Positions 23,737-32,663 of a stretch of 39,272 bases of DNA are shown in pieces (positions within the stretch are counted from its first letter, which is position 1; every line of letters starts with the position of its first letter). The DNA is from an uncultured bacterium (GTDB lineage: Bacteria > Patescibacteriota > Minisyncoccia > Phycocordibacterales > GWA1-40-21). The notes under the pieces are model-generated. The model saw nothing but the letters and a program-made list of their open reading frames with translations, searched no databases and was not told the DNA's origin. The DNA is taken from positions 1-39,272 of the forward strand of contig CAINLW010000059.1 in assembly GCA_903850545.1 (NCBI GenBank), in the 5' to 3' direction. A program made the translations under genes and the position numbers.

Positions 23737-26013
23737 ATGGCAATAAAAAACAAAGAAAAAAAGAATCCTAAATCAACTCCAAAGGAAAATATTTTAAGCA
23801 GTATAAAAAACGAAACCAAACAAGGAATTATTGCGGTCGCTTTTTTTGTACTTGCAATTATTTTTACACTCGCTTCAATTAAAACTGGGGCTGATGGAAG
23901 CTTTGCAGGCCCAGTTGGTAAAGAGATCTATCACCTACTCTCCATACTTTTAGGTATTGGATATTTCTTAATTCCTATATTCTTTCTTATGCTTAGTATT
24001 TCTTTTTTTAAAGTTGAAGAAAGAGATTTTAATAAGTTAAAATTTTTTGGCGCTATATTATTTTTTATTTCAGGACTTGGAATGATTGATCTTGTATCAA
24101 AACACTACTGGACAGCTCAGGGTGGCATGCTCGGTGGAGTTATTTCTTCACCATTATTAAAAATGTTTGATTTTTATGCCAGCGCAATTATTTTGTTAGC
24201 AATACTTATTATCTCCTGCCTTATATTATTTGAAACAAGGATTACAGTCGAATCAATAATGTTTTGGAGAAAAGACAAAAAGGAAGATGACGACGATATA
24301 AAAGTAATTGCTGACAAAGCTGAAGCAGATGAAAAGAAAGAAGAAAAAGCTGAAGAAGAAAAAGAGGAAAGAAAAGACAAAAAAACATCAAAAGGTGTTT
24401 TCATCAAAAAAAATGAAGAAGACGAATCTGGAATAAAATTTAATCCAAAAGCAGTTGGAAATACAAAATATGTTCCTCCCCCACTATCACTCTTAGAAGA
24501 TGACAAAGGAAGAATCGTTTCTGGAGACATAAAAGCAAACGCAAATATCATAAAAAGAACTTTGCAAAACTTCGGTATAGATGTAGAAATGGATGAAGTT
24601 TCTATCGGGCCATCTGTTACAAGATATGCATTGAAGCCGGCCGAGGGGGTAAAAATTTCTAGGATTATGGGGTTGCAAAACGACCTTTCCCTTGCGCTTG
24701 CCGCTCACCCTCTGAGAATCGAAGCTCCAATCCCTGGAAAATCTCTTGTAGGAATTGAGATACCAAACTCGGTAAAGTCTACAGTCGGACTTGCTAACCT
24801 TATCGGCTCAGAAGAATTCCAAAAATCAGACAAACCCCTACTTATTACACTTGGAAAAGGAATTTCTGGAAAATCACATTTTGTTAATGTCGCCAAAATG
24901 CCACATGTGCTTGTTGCCGGAGCAACTGGAAGCGGTAAGTCTGTAACGATACATGCAATGATTACCTCCCTACTTTACAGAAACTCACCGGAAAATTTGA
25001 GATTTATTATGATTGATCCAAAAAGAGTCGAACTTACTTTATATAATAAAATTCCCCACCTTCTCACTCCAGTTATTACTGATGCAAAGAAAACCATTCT
25101 CGCTTTAAAATGGGCGACGAAAGAAATGGATCGTAGATATGATCTTTTGGAATTTCATGCTGCAAAGGATATAGATTCGTATCATAAAAATGTTTTAGCA
25201 CCTGAAATTAGAAAGATTGAGGAGTTAAAGAAAAAAGGTACTTATGATCCATCCAAGCACGTCGTACCAGAAACTATGCCTTTCATCGTTATTGTTATAG
25301 ATGAACTTGCAGATATTATGATGGCCTATCCAAGAGAACTCGAGGCTGGAATCGTGCGCTTGGCCCAAATGAGCCGTGCTGTCGGTATTCACCTCATTAT
25401 CTCAACACAAAGACCAAGCGTTAATGTCATTACCGGTATAATTAAAGCAAACATCCCTACAAGAATCGCGCTTCAGGTTGTATCACAAATAGATTCAAGA
25501 ACGATTTTGGATACTCCTGGTGCTGAAAAGCTTCTCGGGGCTGGAGACATGCTTTATATGGGAGGTGAGATGTCAAAACCTGTGAGAATTCAATCGGCTT
25601 TTGTTTCAGAAAAAGAAGTAAAAGATGTTGTTAAATATTTGGTAGATTCATACAGAGATGAGCTTATCGGCGGAGAAATTGACCTTACCGCTGTGACAAG
25701 TGGTGGAAGTGAAGATGATGGTGTTGGAGTATTTAACAGCCTAGAAGACGATGGTGGTGATGAACTTTATGAACAAGCAAAGGAAGAGGTTTTAAAAGCA
25801 GGAAAAGCATCTACTTCATACATACAGAGAAAACTTCGTGTCGGATATTCAAGAGCAGCCAGACTTATTGATTTGCTTGAACAAAAAGGAGTAATTGGTC
25901 CTGGTGATGGGGCAAGAGCGAGAGAGATAATTGGTAACGACAATAATTCTGAAACAACTGAGAAAGAAGTTAAATTGGAGGGGGTGGAACATAAAGATGG
26001 AGACTATTTGTAG
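23737..26013 (+). CDS. ftsK: DNA translocase FtsK
   Basis: Pumps DNA at the septum and helps resolve chromosome dimers. The N-terminal 160 residues contain four hydrophobic segments. A short acidic/Lys-rich linker (about 180-225) follows. The motor has Walker A GATGSGKS at 395-402 and Walker B VIVIDELADIM near 520. The C-terminal gamma domain (about 680-740: AGKASTSYIQRKLRVGYSRAARLID) would read KOPS-like polarity sites. At 758 residues it is near the SpoIIIE size. The gene begins just after palindromic element copy 2 and is followed by a small membrane protein gene. Confidence 0.96.
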   Translation: MAIKNKEKKNPKSTPKENILSSIKNETKQGIIAVAFFVLAIIFTLASIKTGADGSFAGPVGKEIYHLLSILLGIGYFLIPIFFLMLSISFFKVEERDFNKLKFFGAILFFISGLGMIDLVSKHYWTAQGGMLGGVISSPLLKMFDFYASAIILLAILIISCLILFETRITVESIMFWRKDKKEDDDDIKVIADKAEADEKKEEKAEEEKEERKDKKTSKGVFIKKNEEDESGIKFNPKAVGNTKYVPPPLSLLEDDKGRIVSGDIKANANIIKRTLQNFGIDVEMDEVSIGPSVTRYALKPAEGVKISRIMGLQNDLSLALAAHPLRIEAPIPGKSLVGIEIPNSVKSTVGLANLIGSEEFQKSDKPLLITLGKGISGKSHFVNVAKMPHVLVAGATGSGKSVTIHAMITSLLYRNSPENLRFIMIDPKRVELTLYNKIPHLLTPVITDAKKTILALKWATKEMDRRYDLLEFHAAKDIDSYHKNVLAPEIRKIEELKKKGTYDPSKHVVPETMPFIVIVIDELADIMMAYPRELEAGIVRLAQMSRAVGIHLIISTQRPSVNVITGIIKANIPTRIALQVVSQIDSRTILDTPGAEKLLGAGDMLYMGGEMSKPVRIQSAFVSEKEVKDVVKYLVDSYRDELIGGEIDLTAVTSGGSEDDGVGVFNSLEDDGGDELYEQAKEEVLKAGKASTSYIQRKLRVGYSRAARLIDLLEQKGVIGPGDGARAREIIGNDNNSETTEKEVKLEGVEHKDGDYL

Positions 26014-26093
26014 GTAAATAATTATGAACTGTAAATTATGAATGGTAAATGACAAATTTCATAATTAATAATTAATAATTAATAATTTACAAA

Positions 26094-26447
26094 ATGACTG
26101 ACCGACACGCAACAAAAAGATTACTAAAGACATTAGTTATTTCAATAATACTACTTTTTTTGTTAGGTTATACGACATATGAAATACAAAAAGTAATGTT
26201 TGGCCCAAGAATAGAAGTTACCTCCCCCGTAAACGGATCCTTAATATCAAATTCATTTACAGAAATATCTGGCGTTGCAAAAAATATCAAAGATATCAGT
26301 ATGAATGACAGAAAGATTTTTATAGATGAGCAAGGTAATTTTAAAGAACATATATTATTGTCCTATGGGTACAACGCGATCACTATAAAAGCCACTGATA
26401 AATTTGGAAGAAATACTGAAAAAATGGTTGAGGTGATATATAAATGA
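26094..26447 (+). CDS. single-span membrane protein with Ig-like (glucodextranase-B-type) domain
   Basis: 117 residues. The N-terminal cytosolic stub (1-12) is positively charged, followed by one membrane helix (about 13-30) and an extracytoplasmic beta domain, IEVTSPVNGSLISNS...SGVAKNIKDISMN...LSYGYNAITIKATDKFGRN. The TSPVNGS... and NAITIKATD phrases recall glucodextranase-B/bacterial Ig-like repeats. It probably lies in one operon with ftsK, separated by 80 bp of AATTAAT tandem repeats. The function is unknown. Confidence 0.7.
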   Translation: MTDRHATKRLLKTLVISIILLFLLGYTTYEIQKVMFGPRIEVTSPVNGSLISNSFTEISGVAKNIKDISMNDRKIFIDEQGNFKEHILLSYGYNAITIKATDKFGRNTEKMVEVIYK

Positions 26448-26502
26448 ACAGGACGTAGCTTATTAGCTTGTAGCTTATTAGGAAATCTAATTAATACATT
26501 TT

Positions 26503-26536
26503 TTCCTAAAAAGCTAAGAAGCTACTTCCTACAAGC
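26503..26536 (-). repeat. dispersed repeat, copy 2
   Basis: Inverted copy of 21861-21894, with 25 bases identical. Here it forms the 3' arm of a larger imperfect palindrome (about 26455-26540) between the small membrane protein gene and recA, possibly a terminator. Confidence 0.75.
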
Positions 26537-26543
26537 TAACTTA

Positions 26544-26552
26544 TGATATAAT
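26544..26552 (+). promoter_or_regulatory. recA extended -10 promoter
   Basis: TGATATAAT about 100 bp before the recA ATG, giving a leader of roughly 95 nt. GTTCG-G-CGAAC (26640-26650) is a perfect short palindrome six bases before the ATG. Confidence 0.5.
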
Positions 26553-26655
26553 TGTTTAGAAAATTTATTAGTTTTAACAAAATCAGCCTAAAACATTTTG
26601 ACCTTATAACAAATACTGATTTGTTCAGGCACGCAAAACGTTCGGCGAACCAAAT

Positions 26656-27738
26656 ATGAAAAAGAAAGAGAGAAAAGCAGAAAAAGAAATAATGACAGAC
26701 ATTGCGATTGAAGAAGTAAAGATTGAAAAAACTGAGGTTGAAAAAAAGTCCGATAAAGCAAGTGCAAGTAAAATTGCCGATGCTATTGACGCCATAAAAA
26801 CAAAATTTGGAGACGATTCTATTATGATGCTCGGAGACAAACCGAGATTGAATATAAATGTAATCCCTACTGGTTCTATCGGCCTAGATGCCGCACTTGG
26901 AGTCGGCGGATTTCCTCGTGGAAGAATTATTGAGATATTTGGTCCGGAATCTTCTGGCAAAACTACCCTAGCCCTCCACGCTGTAGCTGAAGCTCAAAAA
27001 ATAGATGGCGTTTGTGCATATATAGACGCAGAGCATGCAATGGATCCAGAATATGCAAAAAAGCTTGGTGTAAAAATAGACCAGCTTTTAATATCTCAGC
27101 CAGACAACGGTGAACAAGCACTCGATATCGTGGATAGTTTGGTTCGTTCAGGAAAAATAGATATTATTGTTATAGATTCAGTTGCAGCACTTACTCCAAA
27201 AGATGAAATTGAGGGAGATATGGGTGCATATCATGTAGGAAAACAAGCAAGATTGATGTCACAGGCTTTAAGAAAGCTTACGGCCATAGTCGCGAAATCA
27301 AAAACGATTGTAATATTTATAAATCAAATAAGAATGCAAATCGGCATTATGTTTGGTAATCCTGAAACAACTCCTGGAGGAAAAGCCTTGAAATTTTACA
27401 CTTCTGTAAGATTGGATATTCGAAGAATTGCCCAAATTAAAAAGGGTGATGAAATAATGGGCGGACGTTGCAGAGTAAAAGTTGTAAAAAATAAAGTTGC
27501 AGCCCCTTTCAAACAAACAGAATTCGACCTTATGTATAATGAGGGTATTTCAAAAGAAGGAGAAATATTAGCCTTAGGAGAAAAGATGGGTTTTATCAAA
27601 AAATCTGGTTCTTCTTATGAATATAATGGCGAAAAAATCGGCCGTGGATATGATTCGGCTAGGACATTCTTAAAAGAAAATCCAAAAATCGCTGAAACAA
27701 TATTAAAGGAAATAAGAGTAAAATTAAAAGAAATTTAA
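26656..27738 (+). CDS. recA: recombinase RecA
   Basis: Strand-exchange ATPase for recombinational repair. Walker A GPESSGKT is at 96-103, Walker [11 protein letters not shown] near 170, then loop L1 ([23 protein letters not shown], in parts) and L2 ([22 protein letters not shown], in parts). The length is normal apart from a charged Lys/Glu-rich N-terminus of about 35 residues. An ATG at codon 13 is an alternative start. The C-terminal acidic tail seen in many RecA proteins is missing. The gene converges on efp with a shared terminator. Confidence 0.98.
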   Translation: MKKKERKAEKEIMTDIAIEEVKIEKTEVEKKSDKASASKIADAIDAIKTKFGDDSIMMLGDKPRLNINVIPTGSIGLDAALGVGGFPRGRIIEIFGPESSGKTTLALHAVAEAQKIDGVCAYIDAEHAMDPEYAKKLGVKIDQLLISQPDNGEQALDIVDSLVRSGKIDIIVIDSVAALTPKDEIEGDMGAYHVGKQARLMSQALRKLTAIVAKSKTIVIFINQIRMQIGIMFGNPETTPGGKALKFYTSVRLDIRRIAQIKKGDEIMGGRCRVKVVKNKVAAPFKQTEFDLMYNEGISKEGEILALGEKMGFIKKSGSSYEYNGEKIGRGYDSARTFLKENPKIAETILKEIRVKLKEI

Positions 27739-27785
27739 ACTAGGTTCTAGCTTCTAGGTGCTAGGTTATAGAAGATACAAATACA

Positions 27786-27827
27786 AATCAAAACAAGTTT
27801 CCGCTTCGCGGAAACTCGTTTTGATTT
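27786..27827. terminator. bidirectional terminator between recA and efp
   Basis: AATCAAAACaAGTTTCCGC and its complement around loop ttc, with one mismatch. Confidence 0.8.
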
Positions 27828-27841
27828 CATAAACTTTATAA

Positions 27842-28414
27842 CTATTTCCCCGCTCTCCCTACATAATCCCCTGTTTCTGTATTTACAGTAATTATCTCGT
27901 TTTCGGTAATAAATAACGGTGCATTTATGATAGTTCCGGTTTCAAGAGTAATTTGTTTTTGACCACCGCTAGATGTATCCCCTTTTACTGCTGGTGGTGC
28001 TTCTGTAACCTTAAGATCAACTTTGATTGGAAGGTGTACTCCGATAACTTTTTCATTAAAAATCATTGTCTCAACTAGAGAATTTACTTTCATGAAATTT
28101 ACTGGATTACCGATCATTTCGGCTTCAAGTTTGAATCTGTTTGATGGGTCTTTTGGATCGCAGAACCAAAATTCGCCTTTGCTCTTATACATGAATTTTG
28201 CATCTTTATAATCTATATCAGCTTCTGCTATTTTTTCTGATTGGTGGAAAGAGATTTCAGTAATTTTGCCTGTAATTAAATTCTTAAGCTTTGTGGCATT
28301 AACTGGTTTTCTCTGTTGTTTACGAAACACATGAGAATGCAAAACTTCGTAAGGTTGTCCTTCATGAAGAATGATTTTTCTTTCTACTGCTTCGCTGTAA
28401 TCTAATATTGCCAT
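27842..28414 (-). CDS. efp: translation elongation factor P
   Basis: Relieves ribosome stalling at proline runs. The three beta-barrel domains fit the normal 190-residue length, and the C-terminal signature is GTIINAPLFITENEIITVNTETGDYVGR (in parts). The domain I tip loop is unusual. Numbering is collinear with E. coli EF-P, and the residues aligned with Pro32-Gly33-Lys34-Gly35 are Lys32-Gln33-Gln34-Arg35. The Lys normally modified or inserted at the P-site is therefore Gln34. The gene has its own promoter at 28449-28477. Confidence 0.96.
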   Translation of the reverse strand: MAILDYSEAVERKIILHEGQPYEVLHSHVFRKQQRKPVNATKLKNLITGKITEISFHQSEKIAEADIDYKDAKFMYKSKGEFWFCDPKDPSNRFKLEAEMIGNPVNFMKVNSLVETMIFNEKVIGVHLPIKVDLKVTEAPPAVKGDTSSGGQKQITLETGTIINAPLFITENEIITVNTETGDYVGRAGK

Positions 28415-28448
28415 TGATTTTATTTATTATTAACTGTTAATAGTCTTG

Positions 28449-28477
28449 ATTCTAGCGGAATTTTGACCAAAAAACAA
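28449..28477 (-). promoter_or_regulatory. efp promoter
   Basis: The minus strand has TTGTTT (28477-28472), a 17-bp spacer and TAGAAT (28454-28449), 34 bp before the efp ATG. Confidence 0.55.
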
Positions 28478-28496
28478 GGCAAAATTTTGTATTAAA

Positions 28497-28516
28497 AAAC
28501 CGCCGATTGGCGGTTT
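28497..28516 (-). terminator. terminator after rpsR
   Basis: AAACCGCC/GGCGGTTT hairpin followed by a T-run on the minus strand, eight bases past the rpsR stop. Confidence 0.85.
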
Positions 28517-28523
28517 CTAATAA

Positions 28524-28724
28524 TTATCTAGCTACAAACGGTAGAAGAGCCATAAACCTTGATCTCTTTATTGCTTCAGAAAGTTGTCTTTGGCTTCTTG
28601 CTTTAACATTGGTTTTCTTTTTACCCTGGACTCTTGCATGCGGATTCAAAAACTTCTTCAAAAGTTCTATATCTTTGTAGTCAACATACTTTATATTATT
28701 TTGTGAAAAAAAACATTGTTTCAT
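28524..28724 (-). CDS. rpsR: 30S ribosomal protein bS18
   Basis: The short basic protein (66 residues) with YVDYKDIELLKKFLNPHARV and the RSQRQLSEAIKRSRFMALLPF core is bS18, the partner of bS6 on the platform. It is the third gene of the conserved rpsF-ssb-rpsR operon, 42 bp after ssb. Confidence 0.96.
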   Translation of the reverse strand: MKQCFFSQNNIKYVDYKDIELLKKFLNPHARVQGKKKTNVKARSQRQLSEAIKRSRFMALLPFVAR

Positions 28725-28766
28725 TTTTATATTGTATTAATTATTTTTACTATTTTCTTTTTTAGT

Positions 28767-29222
28767 TTAGAATGGGATATCTTCTGGATTAATTTCTTCT
28801 GTTGGGTATTCTATTGTGTCCATTTGTGGAACTTTACTCTCTGGTTTTACTCCTATTGAGTCCTTCATGGTAACTTCATTGCCTCTCTCACCTCCACCTG
28901 GTCCAAATTGGAAATTTTCTACTATTATTTCAGATCTATATTTTTTACTTCCATCATTTTTGTCATCCCAGCTCCTATTTTCAATTCTTCCTTCTATAAA
29001 AACTCCTCTTCCTTTTTTCAAATACTGAGCCATTATTTCTGCTTGTTTACCAAAAGATACGATATTATGAAAAGTTGTACTGTCTTGCTTTACACCATCT
29101 TTATTTTTCCATGTTCTGTTTGTAGCTAGGCCGAATGAAACAACTTTAATACCAGATGGCAAAGATTTAAGTTCTGGATCTCTTGTTAAATTACCGAATA
29201 GAAAGGCTTTATTTAAATACAT
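28767..29222 (-). CDS. ssb: single-stranded DNA-binding protein
   Basis: The OB fold spans about 1-105: MYLNKAFLFGNLTRDPELK, TTFHNIVSFGKQAEIMAQYLKKG (in parts), VFIEGRIENRSW. A Gly/charged linker follows, and a C-terminal tip ending PEDIPF that matches the conserved DDIPF partner-binding tail. It has 151 residues. It lies between rpsF and rpsR in the classic operon and would serve RecA/RecO-dependent repair and replication. Confidence 0.97.
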   Translation of the reverse strand: MYLNKAFLFGNLTRDPELKSLPSGIKVVSFGLATNRTWKNKDGVKQDSTTFHNIVSFGKQAEIMAQYLKKGRGVFIEGRIENRSWDDKNDGSKKYRSEIIVENFQFGPGGGERGNEVTMKDSIGVKPESKVPQMDTIEYPTEEINPEDIPF

Positions 29223-29237
29223 TTTTGTTGTTATAAA

Positions 29238-29741
29238 TTATGCTTCCTCTGCTACTAATGCATCAATTGATTTGTCTATTTCTTCTATTGAGGCTGGCTT
29301 TACATCATTTTCTGTTTTCTCGACTTTCAGTGTTTTAATTTTTGCATCTTTGTCTGAAAAAATAGTAATTTTTGGAGAATACATTGTATTTTCTCTAACT
29401 GTTTTGATAATAAGATATCTAAGAACAGACTCGTTATTTTTCATACTTAAGTCAATATTTCTTACGTCACCTTCTTCACCAAGTTCAAACTTTATAAATC
29501 CAAAATATGCTTTATCAAAAACCTTATATGTTCCACCGAAAGCTTTTTTAATAGAATAAGCCAATGGTCTAAGTTTTGGAATTTGTTCTGAAATAATAAT
29601 AGCCTTTTCTTTTGTTAAAAAGGCCTTGATTTTCTCAACCTCTCCTGGAATATTTTCTTCTGATACAGAAGAAAGGACATGATATCCGACTTCGTATATC
29701 TTTTCCTCGTTATTTCTTGCAACTTTTGCTTTTTTACTCAT
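29238..29741 (-). CDS. rpsF: 30S ribosomal protein bS6
   Basis: The ferredoxin-like core is recognisable in YEVGYHVLSSVSEENI, the PLAYSIKKAFGGTYKVF segment and ESVLRYLIIKTV. I chose the ATG at 29741 (MSKKAKV) over an upstream ATG at 29777. A perfect-spacing promoter places the transcript start at or next to this A, and the upstream ATG lies in the -35 box. From there it is 167 residues, longer than typical, with an acidic C-terminal tail. Confidence 0.92.
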   Translation of the reverse strand: MSKKAKVARNNEEKIYEVGYHVLSSVSEENIPGEVEKIKAFLTKEKAIIISEQIPKLRPLAYSIKKAFGGTYKVFDKAYFGFIKFELGEEGDVRNIDLSMKNNESVLRYLIIKTVRENTMYSPKITIFSDKDAKIKTLKVEKTENDVKPASIEEIDKSIDALVAEEA

Positions 29742-29748
29742 GTCTGAA

Positions 29749-29777
29749 AGATTAGCACAGGTTAAATCAAAAATCAA
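29749..29777 (-). promoter_or_regulatory. rpsF promoter, leaderless start
   Basis: The minus strand has TTGATT (29777-29772), a 17-bp spacer ending TGC and TAATCT (29754-29749), then seven bases to the ATG. Transcription should start at the ATG itself. Confidence 0.7.
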
Positions 29778-29826
29778 ATATCAAAAACGAAACTTAAACC
29801 GATATTGAACATTAAAAACTATGATT

Positions 29827-31095
29827 TTAGAAATGGAGTATATCTTTAAATTCTTTATCGTCCTCAAATTTGCCCACTATGGCCAAATTTAATCCTTCGT
29901 TCTTAAAAATTCTTTCCGCGACAAATTTTATTTCATTTGCGGTAACAGCTTTTATTTCTTTAATAATATCTTCTGGTTTTTTTAAATCTTTTCTTAAAAC
30001 TTCTTGTCCTCCAATATACATCGCTAATGAATCCGAGGATTCCAAACCTAAATTTAAATGCCCTATTAAATGTTGTTTTGCTTTATTAAGTTCCTCAGGT
30101 TTGACTAACTCGTTTTTAATATTATTCATTTCCGCCAAAATCGTAGTAATCGCTTCCTTAACTCTTTTACTATCTACTCCTGCAAACACCGCAAAAAAGC
30201 CGTGGTCTGTATATTCACTATTATCTGCACCAACATAATAACAAATGCCCATTTCATCTCTCATTTTTTGGAATAACCTCGAGCTCATTCCTCCAGACAA
30301 AACGGCATCCATTACCATTATTATCGGATTATATTTGTTGTAAGTATTGAAAGATCTTGTTCCTAATATAAGATGTGTTTGATCAGTATCTTTATAGTGC
30401 AAAACTACCTGTGGTATTTTTTGACTCTCCACAACTTTTTCTTTTTCATCTTTTTTCCACTTTCCTATATTTTTAAAAGCGTTTGTAACTTTTTTAAAAA
30501 CTTCTTTTTCATTTATTTTTCCTGAAACAATTACTGTCGTAGCTGAAGCCACATAATGCTTACTTCTATAATCAATAAAATCTGTTCTTTTTATTTTTTG
30601 AATATTTTCCTTTGTACCAGCAATTTCCCACCCAGCAGGATGATTTCCATATAATAGTTTATGAAATTCTGCGCTTGCAATTTGTCTAGGCAAATCTTGA
30701 TACATATTTATTTCCTCAATAATAACCCCCTTCTCCTTTTCTATTTCCTTTTCTGGAAAAATTGGGTTTAGATACATATCAGAAACAACATCAAGAATAA
30801 TATTTAAATTTTTATAATCAGATTTAGCATAATATCCTGTGTATTCTTGCCCTGTAAACGCGTTATATTGAGCGCCAATGGTGTCCAATTCCCTTGTTAT
30901 ATCAATTGACGATGGGCGTCTAGAAGTGCCCTTAAAACACATATGTTCAAGGAAGTGTGAAATACCATTGTTTTCCTTATTTTCATATTTTGAACCTGTC
31001 TCAACAAGCACAAGCACTGTGGTTGTAGGATTTTCTTTCATCGGAACCGTAATAATCCTCATCCCATTTTTCAATTTCTTTTTTGTGTAATTCAT
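29827..31095 (-). CDS. M16 family zinc peptidase (pitrilysin/processing peptidase type)
   Basis: Carries the inverted zinc motif HFLEH (His47, Glu50, His51), with the third ligand expected in the EKGVIIEEINMYQD segment near 120-130. The C-terminal half (about 220-422) is the non-catalytic M16 repeat (GGMSSRLFQKMRDEMGICYYVGA, in parts). It has 422 residues, as in single-chain bacterial homologues such as PqqL/YmxG-like peptidases. It probably degrades or processes small peptides. An extended -10 box TGATAAAAT ends six bases before the ATG, giving a leaderless mRNA. Confidence 0.9.
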   Translation of the reverse strand: MNYTKKKLKNGMRIITVPMKENPTTTVLVLVETGSKYENKENNGISHFLEHMCFKGTSRRPSSIDITRELDTIGAQYNAFTGQEYTGYYAKSDYKNLNIILDVVSDMYLNPIFPEKEIEKEKGVIIEEINMYQDLPRQIASAEFHKLLYGNHPAGWEIAGTKENIQKIKRTDFIDYRSKHYVASATTVIVSGKINEKEVFKKVTNAFKNIGKWKKDEKEKVVESQKIPQVVLHYKDTDQTHLILGTRSFNTYNKYNPIIMVMDAVLSGGMSSRLFQKMRDEMGICYYVGADNSEYTDHGFFAVFAGVDSKRVKEAITTILAEMNNIKNELVKPEELNKAKQHLIGHLNLGLESSDSLAMYIGGQEVLRKDLKKPEDIIKEIKAVTANEIKFVAERIFKNEGLNLAIVGKFEDDKEFKDILHF

Positions 31096-31101
31096 GCGGT
31101 A

Positions 31102-31110
31102 ATTTTATCA
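31102..31110 (-). promoter_or_regulatory. extended -10 box of the M16 peptidase gene
   Basis: The minus strand reads TGATAAAAT, followed by six bases and ATG. Confidence 0.5.
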
Positions 31111-31130
31111 TAATATCGCACAAACATAAA

Positions 31131-31163
31131 CAAAAAGGCGGTCACTTTGTGACCGCCTTTTTG
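31131..31163. terminator. terminator after glyS
   Basis: A perfect 15-bp stem CAAAAAGGCGGTCAC with loop ttt, three bases beyond the glyS stop. Confidence 0.9.
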
Positions 31164-31165
31164 TT

Positions 31166-32575
31166 TTAGAATTTTTTATTAAAATATTCTGACAAACTCT
31201 CTATTTTTATTCTTTCTTGAGTTCCGGTATCTCTGTCTCGCACTGTAACCATTCCGTCCTTTTCTATCGTTTCAAAATCCACAGTCACACAATAAGGCGT
31301 TCCGATTTCATCTTGTCTTCGATATCTTTTTCCAATATTTCCATTGTCATCAAACATTACTGAACCAAATTCATTTTTCAAATTTTTATATACTTCCCTC
31401 GCCTTTTCTACCAAAATTGGTTTATTTTTCAAAAGTGGAAATACTGCAATCTTTACCGGCGCTATTTTTGGATTAAATTTTAAATAGACTCTTTTTTCTC
31501 CACCAAGTTCATCTTCTGTATATGCATAATCCAAAAACATAAGTACCAATCTTCCCAAGCCAACAGAAGTTTCAACAATGTGTGGAATAAATCTTTCTTT
31601 GGTTTCTTCATCAAAATATGAAAGATCAACACCAGAAAACTTTGAATGTTGTGACAAATCCCAATCTCCTCTTGCGTGAATACCTTCTACCTCTTTAAAT
31701 CCTCCGAAACAAGTAAAGTTATATTCAACATCATAAGCTTCCGAAGCATAGTGGGCCAGCTTTTCATGTTTATACCACCTAAGTTTTTCTTGAGGGATTC
31801 CGTTTTCAAGATACCATTTCATTCTGGTATCTTTCCACATATTATATTTTTCCTCCGTATCTTTCTTACTAATAAAATATTGCATTTCCATTTGCTCGAA
31901 CTCTCTTGTTCTGAATACAAATTGTCTGGCAGCTATTTCGTTTCTAAAAGCCTTTCCAACCTGAGCAATACCAAAAGGCAACTTCGGATGCAAAGAATCA
32001 ATAGTGTTTTTGTATTGTAAATAAATACCACCACAGGTTTCTGGTCGTAAATAAACTACATTTTCTTCTTTGAGCTCATCTGTAGGTGAACCAAAGTTTG
32101 ATTTTATCATTAAAGAAAACTTTTTAGCATCTGCTATATCTGTTTGACCACAACTGGTGCATTTTAATTTCTTTTCTGCCTTTAGTTTGTTTAATTCACT
32201 ATTGATAAAATCTATCGGCATTTTATCTGCAACAATTCCAAAACTTTCTAAAACAGTGTCTGCGCGCATCCTGTTGTGACATCTTCTGCATTCAATAAGT
32301 GGATCATCAAAATTACCAACGTGTCCTGAAGCTATCCATGCGGTTGGTTGCATAAAAATAGCGCTATCAAGCTCATAAACATCCTCTCTGGCGTCTATCA
32401 TGTTTTTAGTCCAAGAGTCTCGAATGTTATTTTTCAATAATGAACCATAGTGACCGTAATCATATACTCCACCTAATCCGCCATATATTTCAGACCCTTG
32501 AAAAATAAATCCTCTTCTTTTGCAAAGAGAAATTATTTCTTCCATCCTTTTGTTCTCTAATGTTTCTTTTTTCAT
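31166..32575 (-). CDS. glyS: glycyl-tRNA synthetase, alpha2 type
   Basis: Class II synthetase charging tRNA-Gly, here the single-chain dimeric (eukaryal/archaeal-like GlyQS) form of 469 residues. Motif 2 (FRNEIAARQ...REFEQMEMQ), the zinc or insert cysteines CRRCH and CTSCG, motif 3 (ETSVGLGRLVLM) and the C-terminal anticodon domain (IAPVKIAVFPL) are visible. The ATG follows a TATATATATA stretch by few bases, suggesting a very short leader. Terminators flank the gene on both sides. Confidence 0.96.
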   Translation of the reverse strand: MKKETLENKRMEEIISLCKRRGFIFQGSEIYGGLGGVYDYGHYGSLLKNNIRDSWTKNMIDAREDVYELDSAIFMQPTAWIASGHVGNFDDPLIECRRCHNRMRADTVLESFGIVADKMPIDFINSELNKLKAEKKLKCTSCGQTDIADAKKFSLMIKSNFGSPTDELKEENVVYLRPETCGGIYLQYKNTIDSLHPKLPFGIAQVGKAFRNEIAARQFVFRTREFEQMEMQYFISKKDTEEKYNMWKDTRMKWYLENGIPQEKLRWYKHEKLAHYASEAYDVEYNFTCFGGFKEVEGIHARGDWDLSQHSKFSGVDLSYFDEETKERFIPHIVETSVGLGRLVLMFLDYAYTEDELGGEKRVYLKFNPKIAPVKIAVFPLLKNKPILVEKAREVYKNLKNEFGSVMFDDNGNIGKRYRRQDEIGTPYCVTVDFETIEKDGMVTVRDRDTGTQERIKIESLSEYFNKKF

Positions 32576-32613
32576 TATATATATAATCTACTTTAAAATT
32601 GCTCCTTTTGCCA

Positions 32614-32646
32614 GTGCCTAATTTTGGCAAAGCCAAAATTAGGCAC
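32614..32646. terminator. hairpin between surface protein gene and glyS
   Basis: A perfect 15-bp stem GTGCCTAATTTTGGC with loop aaa, 18 bp after the stop at 32664. There is no long T-run. Confidence 0.6.
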
Positions 32647-32663
32647 ATATAAATTTTTTAATT

